A DNA stretch of 64,000 bases, from the NCBI GenBank assembly GCA_009193035.1, contig SWDT01000275.1, positions 1 through 64,000 on the forward strand, written 5' to 3'. Below are positions 33,126-44,340 of this stretch, piece after piece. The stretch is from Halicephalobus mephisto (taxonomy: Eukaryota > Nematoda > Chromadorea > Rhabditida > Panagrolaimidae). Under the pieces are notes generated by a model. It worked only from the letters and a program-made list of their open reading frames with translations. It had not been told where the DNA came from and ran no database searches. Made by a program: the position numbers and the translations under genes. Position 1 is the stretch's first letter. Each line of letters begins with the position of its first letter.

Positions 33126-36100
33126 TCAACTTACGTAACCAACGGAGTACGTAGCAGCCACGAAGTCCCCTGGATCGTAGGGGGACCACCGGTGGATCGG
33201 CTCTTCCGGGACCGTAATCCGGCCGTCATCAATCTTTTTTGGTTTTTTTTTGACATCCGCAGATTTGGGTCTTTCGGAATCAGATTCTACAGTAACTTCC
33301 ATTTTCGGAGAAGACGGAAGTTCAGGTGACATCACAGGAGTAACCACAGGGGTCTCTTCAGAAATCGGCTCGCTTACAGTAACTTCTGCTAAAAATTAAT
33401 TTTTAAAAATATTTTTGATTTAAATTTTTCGAACATATTTTAAAAATTAATTTCAAATAAAGTTTTTAAATTTTTCAATAATTTTTGAATTATTTTTTTA
33501 TTTTTAAAATTTCAAATTTTCTTTATTTTTAAAATTTTTGTAAATTTAAATTTTTAAAAATTTAATTTTTCAAAAATTTCTAATTTTTTATTTTCTTGAA
33601 TTTAAATTTTTTTAAATTTTATTTTTCAAAAATTTCTAATTTTCTAATTTTTTTTATTTTTATGAATTTTAATTTTTTTAAAAGTTTTTTAAAAATTTCT
33701 AAATTTGGGTTTTTAAAATGCTTTTGGACTAATTTTCTTTAAAATAGTTGCCATTTTTTTCTATGACATGAACTACATAATTCTCATTTTCTTGTATACT
33801 CTAGCATTACATGTGGAAAAATTATAATAAACATTTCCTGGGGGGTTCCTCGGAATACATGGCAGTTGTTCATCGAGGAAGTTCTTGTTCGATTTTGCGG
33901 ATATTTCAAGACAGTCGAAATTTTGCCGTAAGTGTTCTGGAGTTCATGACAGAGACGATACGCAAATTTCGAGTGGATTTTGATTGGTTTTAAAGTCCGA
34001 AAGTACTTACTTTTTTCCAAAGTAGTTTGAATTGCTTTTTCTGTGTTATTTTTCGGTTTTTCGAAGCTCGACGGTCCGGGAAACAGGGCTGATTCAGACT
34101 CCCTGAAGTTACTAATTTTCAAAAATGGTATTAAATTGAAGACTATTTATGGAATATTGGTCACATCCAGACATCTACTACAAATCCCGGCACGTGAGGA
34201 GAGCGAATGCGGTGAGTTTCGAATTTTCGAATTTGATTCTAATTAAAAAACACGTCTAACTTGGGTTATGTGACGTTTCTGTCTCGAACATTTACATTCA
34301 ATTTTAGAATTACAATTGTAAAAAGCACTTAAATACTGTAACAAAATTCATAAAGTCAGAATCTGAAATGAAAATTAGAAGTTGGTTTTTATAATTCTGG
34401 ATTCTGGATTACAGGATACTCATAGTTCAGAGATTTGTATCACAGACATTTACATTCAATTTTAGAATTAAAATTGTAAAAATTACTTAGATACTGTAAT
34501 AAAATTCATAAATTCAGAATCTGAAATGAAAATTAGAAGTTGGTTTTTATAATTCTGGATTCTGGAGACTAATCTTTAACCTTGATTTTAGGATTTTCAA
34601 TATCCTTAAAGTTGAACAAAAAGCACTTATAATACTGTAACAAAATTCATAAATTCTGAATCTCAAATGAAAATTAGAAATTAATTTTTATAATCCTGGA
34701 TTCTGGAGACTAATTCTAGATTTCAAAAATAAATAAAATTTTACTTTAAAAATAAAAACTTTCTTAAAACACTTTTTTTTTAATTTTTAAATTAAAAATA
34801 TAAAAATTGGAACATAAATGTTCGAAAAGAAACGTCATATCACACTTACTTGGCTACCGTAATCTGGGCAATTTTTGGGTTTTTATTTTTTGGGAATTTT
34901 TCTTCTTCAATCACGTCTCCAGAATCCGGTCGGTATCTCGACAAAGGTCTTCCACAAGTGTTATAATACACACACAGTAGGCACCAGCCACAGAGTACAG
35001 TAATCAGTCCGCTTCCGATTATTATTCCTGAAATTTTTATTTTCAAAAATATTAATTTTTATATCTTTTGGAAAAAATTTCAATTTACATATTTAAAAAA
35101 ATTAAAGTTTCTCAATTTTAAAAAATTCAAAGTTATAAAAAAATAAAAATTAATTTTTTTTACATTTGAATTTTTTATATTTTTTTTTAATTTTAAATTT
35201 TTATTTTTTAAAAAAGCTTGATTTTTATTTTTTTAAATTTAAAATTAATTTTTATTTAAAAAATTACCGATTATCCAAATTTGATTTTCTTCTTTTTTCG
35301 ATATTTCGTAACTTGCTGAAAAATGATTTAAAAAAAATTAAAAAATTAATTTTACCTTTTATGTTTATAACTGGATACTGTAATATCGCCGATATGTGAG
35401 ATAATGTTAAAAATGAAACATCGTTCACGATGACTTCTGATTCCACCGGTTTATGGTTGAAAAAACAGACAAATTTTAATTTTACAATTCCTCTGACATT
35501 TTCGGCCTCCAGAATCTGAATTTTAATTTTATTTATTTTTAAACAATTTTAAAAATTATTTGCACTTTAGAGTCTGAATTTTTTTGTTCTTAGATAATTT
35601 TTAATTTTCATATTTTTAGTTTTAGGACCTTAATTTTTTAGCTTTTTTATAATTTTTAACTTCCATTTTAGGATATAAATATTTGTTAAATATTTTTTAC
35701 ATTTTCGTTTTAGAATTTAAATATTTATTTTTCTTACAATTTTTAACTTTCGCTCCAGGACCTGGATCTTTGTTAAATATTCTTTATTTTTTTATTTTAG
35801 GATTTAAATATTTTATTTTTCTTATAATTTTTACTTTTCGCTTTAGGATATAAATATTTATTAAATATTCTTTATATTTTTGTTTTAGGACCTTAATTTT
35901 TAACTTTCGCTTCAGGATATAAATATTTGTTAAATATTTTTTTATATTTTTATTTTAGGATTTAAATATTTTATTTTTCTTACAATTTTTAACTTTCGCT
36001 CCAGGACCTGGATCTTTGTTAAATATTCTTTATTTTCGTTTTAGAATTTAAATTAAATATTTTACTTTTTTTACAATTTTTAACTTTTGCTCCAGGATCT

Positions 36101-39100
36101 GGATATTTTTTATTTTCATTAAGTTTTTTATATTTTTACTTCGAGATCTGAATTCTCACGTATTTTAAAGAAAATATTATTTAATTTCCATATTTTTTCC
36201 TAGGACCGAAGTTTTAGAATTTTTTGAAATAGCAATTTATTTTTTCACTCTAAAATATATATTTTTCGAATTTTTTCATATTTTTTCTAGAACCTTAATT
36301 TTTTAAAATAATAATTTTTTTTCACTCTAAAACTTGGATTTTTTCAATTTTTCTCTTTCTAGGATTTAATTTTAGAATTTTTTAAAATTATTTTTTATTT
36401 TTTTTTTCTAGGATTTAAATTTTAAAATTTTGTAAAATAATTATTTATTTTTTTTCATATTTTCTTTTTAGGATTTTTAAAAATTATTTTTTTTAGGATT
36501 TAATTTTTAGAATTTTTTAAAATTATTTTTTATTTTTTCATTTTAGAATTTGGATTTTCGATTTTTTTATTCTAAATTTTGAATATTTTATTTTTATTTT
36601 TATTGAAATTTTCCAACTTTTGAGATCCAAATTCCCTTTGTGTATTTTTTTGTTAAATATTTTTTAACTTCCATATTTTCGCCTCCAGAAGTTTCCTGTC
36701 GGCGAAAATCTCGAGTGCTTAAGAGCATGCATTTTTGAATTTAACAAAAAACTTCAGTTTTAAGCTGAAAACAGAAGTTAGTTGACAAAAGAATACGATG
36801 ATCGATATCCGACCCAAAAACCCTGAGGATTTCTTCATTTTAAAAAAAAATGTTTTTTTATGTTTAAAAATTTAAAAAAAGCAATGACCAAAAATGGTGA
36901 AAATTTTGAATGACAAAAATGGTCTAAATTTTGATCGTCAAAAATGGCCTAAATTTTGATAGATAAAAATGGTGAAAATTTTGACCGATAAAAATGGCCT
37001 AAATTTTGACCGATAAAAATGGCCTAAATTTTGACCGACAAAAATGGCTTTGGACTGGTTATTCCAACTTTGGCAGGCGGGACATGACTGCTTTTCTTTT
37101 TTCGTAGGCACAAATAACAAGAAACGACACTGAAGGAGAATTGTTCGCGCCCTCAGGCATAGTTATAAAGAACCACAAGGCGAAAAGAAGCTGCAGCCGG
37201 AGGGTGAGGTCTCGTCGGCCATTTTCGTGAATAACCAAGTATAGCGCGAGTCTCTGCTTCAATTTTTACACAAGCCAAACAACCCGTTTCGATGGGGGAC
37301 CGAATTTGGTGTTATTTATGACTTATTCGGCATCCATTAGTACTACAATCCACAACTCCGAAATCCGCATCCTTAATCCCAAACCCAATCCTCCAACTTG
37401 AATTCCCAACTTCTATACTTCGCCCCCAACCTTCAAATCTCTTCCAATTCTTAATCCTCTAACCCTAGCTCCAAACTCCTACCCCAGCCTTCACTCTCAA
37501 CTCTCTAACCCTAACCCCTACTCTATTTTGACCCTTAACCCTAACTTCAGCCCTATCTTAGCCCCTGGTCCTAACCCCTACCCTACCTTGACCCTTAACC
37601 CTAACTTCAGTCCTATCTTAACCCGTAGTCCTAGTCCTTACCCTACCCTACCTTTACCCTAATCCTGAATCCTAGCTCCAAACTCCAACTCTACCCTTAA
37701 CTCTCAACCCTTAATCCCAAGACTTTCATTTCTTATATCCCCTTATATCCAAACCTTCCCCAATTTATGATAAAGGATTTTTAAAAATTTAATTTTGAAA
37801 TTATGTAAACTTTTCAAAAAAAAATCGAAGCTAAAATTTTTGAATATTTTAGTTTTTAGAAATGTTTTTGAAATAATTTTTGTGAAAAAATATTTAATTC
37901 TTATAATAATATAACTATGATTAAATTTTTAAAAGTAAAAATACAAAATTTTCGATTTTTCGATCCTAAATGGAAAATTTCGAAAATTCTCGTCAAGACC
38001 ACTTTGTAAAAAAACTTATTTTTGACTTTTCTTTAATAATATAATTATATTTAAATCCTTGAAAACCATCATAAATATTAAATTTTACACTTTTACATCT
38101 CAATTGGAACTTTTAAAATTTCATTTTAGGATTTTTTTTTTGGTAATTTTCATTTTTATTTTTTTATGAAATTTCTAATTTTTTAACTTTCTAAATTTTT
38201 AATTTTATATATTTTTAAGTTTTTAAAATTTCTAACTTTCTAACTTTTTAAATTTTTCATATTTTTTTTATATTTTTTAAATTTTTTTTTTGAATTTTTA
38301 TATTTTTTAAATTTTTTTTTTTGAATTTTTATATTTTTAAATTTTTTTTGAATTTTTATATTTTTCCTACCTTGGTTGTAAACGGATTTGATTCATTTGA
38401 TGTCAAAGTCCATTCTGAAGAAGATAAATTCTGTCTAAGATGTGCGGAATTCGATAACTTGAAAGCAAGTCTCAAAATTTCGTTCCATCGGTCTTCCAGT
38501 GTCGTCCACTGTCGATAAGGAATCTCCCTGACTGCGACGTCTGGAAAATTCAGTGTTTTCGAATTTTCAAAATTCAATTTGACAAAAATTTTTTATTTTT
38601 TAAATGGAATTGTAAACATTAAAAATTCGTCGATGAATTTAAAAAAATTTAAATTATAAAAGTTCGTTTTTGAGGAAGTTTCAAAACTGACCTGTTTCAA
38701 CGACAAATAAACTACTGTATTGTTGATTTTCGTTGATTTCTGAAATATTAATAATAAGTAAATTACTTTTTGGAGAATATTGCAAGGTTCAGTGTAATTT
38801 TTTGAAAATTTTCATTAACGATTTCATATATAAAAATTAATTTTTGGAAAGTAGATAATGTTAGGTACTCTGTATACTGTAATTGAGAACTTTCTAGATC
38901 GGTTTAAAAATATTTAAAACTTCTTATTAAGAATATTTTAAAATTTTTATTAACTATTTCATATATAAAAATTAATTTTTGGAAAGTAGATAATGTTAGG
39001 TACTCTGTATACTGTAATCTAGAACTTTCTAGATCGGTTTAAAAATATTTAAAATTTCTTACTAAGAATATTTTAAAATTTTCATTAACAACTTTATACA

Positions 39101-39802
39101 TAAAAATTAATTCCCAAAAGTAGATATAGAGTTATTTACTTTATATATTCCAATTTAGAAGTTTTATATCCATTTAAGATGACTACAGTTCTAAAATATT
39201 AATTACGAAACCGTCACGCAAAATCGAAATTGCAGGCTATTTTAGTTTTTTAAAACTTCTTGAAATTCGTTTCAAAAGAATTTCCTACAAATACTTATTT
39301 TTTATTTTTATGGCATAATGATTATGGTTATACTCTTCAAAAACATCAAAAATACAAAATTTTCTACTTTTTGGTCCCGACTGGAAAGTTTTAAAATTTT
39401 CGCTTTGGGACCATTTTAGAAAAATTTTCATTTCTCAATGTTTTTAATAATATGATTGTAATTACACTCTTGAAAAGTATCGAAAATACAATATTTTCTA
39501 CTTTTGGTCTTGAGTGGAAAGTTTTAAAATTTTCGCGCTGGGACTATTTTGGAAAAAAAGTTTATTTTTAACTTTTTATTATTGTGATTATGTTTTAAAT
39601 TTAGCTTTTGTGCTGAATGTAGCACATAGGAAGTCCTCCAGTCGGAAATGCGACCCATTTTCGGATTCTGCTCCAACTGTGTTCTCACGGGGCTTTCTGG
39701 CTCCAGAACTAGGTTCACCGCCCTCTTTGCTGAAGACTTACCTAATGTAATCTGTACACAATAATAGAGGATTATAATGAGTAATCTTTTGTTGAATATC
39801 AT
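33126..39802 (-). CDS. Single-pass type I membrane protein, unknown function
   Basis: Eight exons (39802-39742, 38739-38692, 38540-38371, 35515-35356, 35315-35268, 35027-34850, 34102-34011, 33388-33126), with every phase consistent, encode 339 residues. Residues 1-19 are a signal peptide. The ectodomain (20-158) contains N-glycosylation sites (NLS, NES). The order helix (LEDRWNEILRLAFKLS), strand (GIVKLKFVCFF), helix (LTLSHISAILQ) close to the membrane recalls a SEA domain, but I am unsure. Residues 159-184 are the membrane span (IWIIGIIIGSGLITVLCG), followed by Cys and Tyr residues. The cytoplasmic tail (185-339) is Pro/Ser/Glu-rich, ending WSPYDPGDFVAATYSVGYVS. The final Ser codon lies inside a perfect donor (TAC|GTAAGT), so the protein might continue in an exon I cannot see. 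Intron 3 is 2.9 kb of repeats. Confidence 0.75.
34300..34720. repeat. Tandem repeat of about 150 bp in intron 6 of the membrane-protein gene
   Basis: Three copies with GAATCTGAAATGAAAATTAG then AAGTTGGTTTTTATAATTCT. No coding content. Confidence 0.65.
36890..37050. repeat. Minisatellite of about 26 bp
   Basis: Six copies of AAAAATGGCCTAAATTTTGA plus CCGATA, within intron 3 of the membrane-protein gene. Confidence 0.8.
37380..37740. repeat. Pyrimidine-rich, telomere-like CCCTAA tract
   Basis: A degenerate array with many CCCTAACCCTAA and CCCTTAACCCTAACTTC units over about 350 bp, strongly biased to C on the plus strand. The nematode telomere repeat is TTAGGC, so this is not a plain interstitial telomere. 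A diverged simple repeat is more likely. Confidence 0.55.
38830..39170. repeat. Tandem repeat of about 125 bp in intron 1 of the membrane-protein gene
   Basis: Three copies with TTAGGTACTCTGTATACTGT and AGAACTTTCTAGATCGGTTT; the first two are nearly identical. Confidence 0.7.
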
Positions 39803-41617
39803 TGAAATTTAATAAGATTTTTTCCTTAGAGAATTAATTTTACGGAACATATTAGTTCAGAACAGACGATTCTGGTCGTTAATAAAGGTTACTAGTAAAC
39901 ATCCCGGGATTCCTTACATAGTCCTCAAGACCGGACCTCGTTATAACTGCTTATATCGCGCAGTCGGCTCTGCTGGAAGCAAATTCGTCTATTCTGCGTT
40001 GTCATGACGCCCTCGGGCAAGACCATAACGCGTGTTTCTGTGTGGCAACAGGACACGCTCTAACTCAAGAAAACTACGGAAATTCTTTCAAACTGCTTCG
40101 GGAGAATGCAAGTCGTTATTTTGGCATTCTTCTAAAATCCAAAAACGCTTCAGAACATAATCTGTCCTTCTGCATTTATATATGTATTTATGTTTATATT
40201 AAGCCCGAGTTTAAGTCGTCAAGTCTGGTCCTGGTTATCCTGAAGATTCTTAATGTTAGTGACACTTATATTTTTCGCGTTTGAGAGCCAGTTACTATGG
40301 TTTCTTGAGAGGCTCTTTCTGAATTTTAAGAGGTCCCCAACGTTATTTACATGCCACAAATGGATTCCCCGTTAATGCAATCCATAAATATTGAATCCCC
40401 CTTCCTCAATCAGATCCTTGATTGTACACACAGAAAAGGGTACATCAAAACGACTCTATTGTATCGGATGCATTATATTTAATATACCAATATTATGCCT
40501 AATATATCGATGTATTGAATACAATGTATATTATACATCAAAATTGTTTCAATGTATCGGTATATTGTATTTTATGTATCGATATTATGCCTAATATATC
40601 GATGTATTGAATACAATGTATCTCATATAACAGAACTGTTTCAATGTATCGGTATATTGTATTTAATGTACCGATATTGTATCTAATATATCGATGTATT
40701 GAATACAATGTATATTATGCATCAAAATTGTTTCAATGTATTGGTATATTGTATACAATGTACCGATATCATATTTAATTTATCGAGATATTGAATATAT
40801 ACCTAATACGTCAGAACTGGTTTAATGTATCCATTCATTATATGCTATGTACTCATTTTTGTGTGTATTTATCGATGTTTTTAAACTTGTTTATATATCC
40901 ATAAAAAGTGCAAAAAAATCCGTTTTTTACGGTATTGCGCTTGATTACATCTAGAGCAGCCGATTGTAAGTATGTGACGAAATATAGCTATTCTGAATCC
41001 CCTTGAACAGCTTAGAAGTCTTGTAGAAATAAAAGAAATGGACATTTTTCCTTTAAAGTCGGATTTATCTGGCCTTCAAGTTCGGTCGACCGAGTTATCC
41101 ATTCGCAGGTGTTTATGGTTGACTTGACGGCTGTACGACATTTACTCCCTAACGGCTTCTGGCCCCTTAGGGCATTTCCTCTTCGACAGTCTCGGTCCCT
41201 TAGGACATTTCTTCCCTAACGACTTCTAGTCCCTCAAGATATTTCTTTTTTAACAGTTTCTAACTCCTTAGGGGATTTTATCTTCGACAGCCTCTGGTCC
41301 TTTAGAATATTTCTTCCCTAACGGCTTCTAGTCCCTTAGGACATTTCCTCTTCGACAGTTTCTACACATAAAAAAGCGTAGCTTTTGGTCCATTAACAAA
41401 TGCAAATCATCACTATTAAGTTTTAATTTTCGTCACAAAGTCGAATATTCATAAAAATGTGACGATCGTGTTCATTTCACAATTTTTACGGAATCGAAAG
41501 TTGTGCTTTTTTGTGTAGCCCCTTAGGGCATTTCTTTTTTAATAATTTCTAACCCCTTAGGACATATCTTTTTTAATAATTTTTAACTCCTTAAAAGATT
41601 TTTTTTCTAACAATTTC

Positions 41618-41748
41618 TAACCCCTTAGGGCATTTGTTCCCTGGATTTGTTAATTTAAAAAAATTTTAAATTCGTTTTTCCACTTTTTTACCATTTCAAA
41701 AAACAAAAAAATTCCAAAATTAAGTCCAGGGAACAAATGCCCCAAGAG
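41618..41748. mobile_element. Small palindromic MITE-like element
   Basis: The ends CTTAGGGCATTTGTTCCCTG and, reversed, CTTGGGGCATTTGTTCCCTG form a near-perfect inverted repeat of about 27 bp around a roughly 75 bp A/T-rich centre. No coding content. Its end motif recurs alone in the neighbouring 60 bp tandem array. Confidence 0.6.
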
Positions 41749-43082
41749 AGTAACTTTCATATTATTTTTTAATTAGATATTTTTAGTTATTTAATTGTCA
41801 TTCTAGGAACTAAAAAATTGGTCAAAAAGATGAAAAATAGGTTGTAGGATATTTGATTCCACAGGACATTTACCCCTCTCGACTCGCGCTGGTTTGGAAA
41901 TTTTTCTTTTTAGACCAGTCATTTTAGCCACGATTGCCATCTTAGACTAGTCTAGTCACCGAAAAAAATATTTTAAAAACGATAAAAAAAATAAATTTTG
42001 AAAAATAATTATTTTATAATTTTTCAAAGTTAGTTTTGTTTGAAATTTTAGACGATTGTTAAAAAGTAAGAAATTCGGTTTAGGGATAAAAAATAAAATA
42101 TATTCAAAATTTTAGAAAATAATTATTTTATGAATTTTATTTTTGAAAGAATTTTATAAAAAAATAAATTTTTTTAGATAACTTTAAAATTTGGAAATCT
42201 GAATTAATAAAAAAAAATAAATTTATTTTAAAATTATTTTATGAATTTTATAAAAAATAAATTTTTTAGTTAACTTTGAAATTTGGAAATCTGGTTTAAA
42301 AAGAAAAAAAAATTTTAAAATATTTTATGAATTTTATAAAAAAATAAATTATTTAGTTAACTTTAAAATTTGGAAATCTGGTTTAAAAAAGAAATTGTCC
42401 TCAGGAAATAAGTGAACGACTGTCGTGGAGCCGACTGGAGTCCGCAACTGAACCTTGTTAAAATTTTACTGTTTGACTTAAATGTAAAACTTTTGTCGTA
42501 TTTTTACCCAAAGGAATGTACCTACTCCTGCGAGACTAGAGTTGCTTTTGACTGCTCTGTGCCTCTGGCTAGTTCCCTAGGTATCCAATTTCGGACATTT
42601 TTAGACCCTGTGACGACGGTTTCAAGAAGGCAATGATGTGCCAGAAAGGCCCAAATGAATTTCCTCAAATGCTTTTTGGTATCCTTCCGACCACTTTGGG
42701 ATATTAGAAATCCCGTTTCTGAGCAGGACCAGATTTGTCTTTTTCGAACACAATAGAGTCTAAATTTTCAATGGAGTTTCCCACAAAATTCATTAGTACT
42801 GTACCTAATTAGAAAATTCCAAATTTTAATTTTTTTAAAAATTGAAAATCTTTCTCAAGCTTTTTGACCATTTTTAGTTAAAATATGCATGGCTTTTTTT
42901 GCACAGAAAAATTAATGCCTCGGGGTGTTTTTAGGAAAAAGATGTTTTTCAAAAAAGATCTCTGACATTTCCCAGTTTTTTGAAATAACAGTTGTCACGC
43001 GTTATTCGAAACAAGCAAGGTGACTGACCTGCGGCGGGTTCTTTTGATGTCTGTCGTAACAAGCAGGAAGTGGCGTATCCTC

Positions 43083-43148
43083 GGGCGGGATCGAACCTGG
43101 CGGAATCGAACTCCCAGGACCACGCGCGGACCACTGCGCCACAAAAAC
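43083..43148 (-). pseudogene. tRNA-like pol III fragment
   Basis: On the minus strand, a perfect A-box (TGGCGCAGTGG, plus 43131-43141) is followed by two successive B-boxes, AGTTCGATTCC (plus 43102-43112) and GGTTCGATCCC (plus 43087-43097). The stems do not close properly. It is a relative of 4888-4962. Confidence 0.5.
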
Positions 43149-43499
43149 AAACTTCCGCATTCATTGTACATCCATAAAACCTCTCATAAAATTCCCCAAA
43201 TTTTCATAATGTTTCAAAAATATGTGAACTTTTAAAAAACCAACAAAAAAATTTTCGTAACGCGATATTTTTTTAAATTTCTGAAGAGAGTACTTTTGCT
43301 TTCAATAAGAATATCGATTTGGTTTACCGAAAAAATTTAAATATCCATTATCTAAACCATTTGTCAATTGTTGTCCATCACTTGGACTTGTTTAGATCCC
43401 CTCAGGCAGTCCAGCTGTCTCGAGGTGGATCTGGTCGGTATCTAGATGGAGACAGTTGTTGAATTGGTCACAATTGTTAAAACCGAATTTTTTTTAATT

Positions 43500-44340
43500 T
43501 GATCGTTGATTTTCTTGTTTAATGAAAATCCTAATTTTTAATTATTGTCTTAAAACGAATTTTGAAAATTCCTCTCTAGACCACTTTCTAGGAAATTTTA
43601 CTTCTAATTCTTATAATAATGCAATTAAATTTTTGAAAAATATAAAATTTTGCACTTTTTGGTCCTGAGTGGAAAATTTCGAAAAATTTTCGTGTCGGGA
43701 CCAATCCCCGATAAAATTTACTTTCTTTATAATTTAATACTGTAACTATGATTACATTCAAAAATACCGAAAATACAAAATTTTAATATTTTTTGGTCCT
43801 GAGTGGAAAATTTAGAAAATTTTCGTATCGAGACCGTTTCGTAAAAAATATTGATTTTTAATTTTTTTACATGACTCAAAATTCTTTGGATGATTATCTT
43901 GGAAATTCGATATTTTCCGATTTTTTTTGCAAAAAAATTTACTTGTAATTTCTAAGTAATATATTTCCGAACTAATGTCTGAAATCTTAAATTTTGAGAT
44001 TTTCGCGTCAGGAACATTTTTGTAAAAAAATTGGTTTTTTATCTTTGCAGAATGATAATTATAATTACAGTATTGAAAAATGTCATACAACTACTAAATT
44101 TCCTACTTTTCGGTCTCGACTAGAAAGTTTTGGAATTTTCGCTTTGGGACCATTTTGTAAAAAAAATCAATTTTTGGTGTTTTTTAAGATTACAATTATG
44201 ATTGTATATTCATATTATCATACAACTACTAAATTTCCTACTTTTCGGTCTCGACTGGAAAGTTTTGGAATTTTCGCTTTGGGACCATTTTGTAAAAATT
44301 CTATTTTTTAATACCCTAATTCCTTCGAAAATTGCTCGAT
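43500..44340. repeat. Dispersed 'GGTCYYGA...GAAAGTTT' family, cluster 4
   Basis: Six copies of the unit described at 32490. Two of them (44090-44170 and 44218-44305) are nearly identical over 80 bp. The ORFs on both strands here are repeat artefacts. Confidence 0.7.

Larger units (their letters stand above)
39803..43490. repeat. Repeat-dominated spacer
   Basis: No supported gene. 39830-40330 has balanced composition without a convincing frame and probably includes the promoter of the membrane-protein gene. 40440-40830 is a roughly 85-110 bp tandem array (ATATCGATGTATTGAATACA). 41140-41400 and 41520-41640 repeat a roughly 60 bp unit (CCCTTAGGRCATTTCTTCCC). 41618-41745 is a short palindromic element. 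42020-42390 is an A/T-rich tandem. Confidence 0.55.

Noticed and set aside
42412..42636. 74-codon plus-strand frame with balanced codons
   Set aside because: It starts in a dispersed element ('gacgactgtcgtggagccgactggagtccg' type, also near 44570 and 26640) and has no splice or family support.
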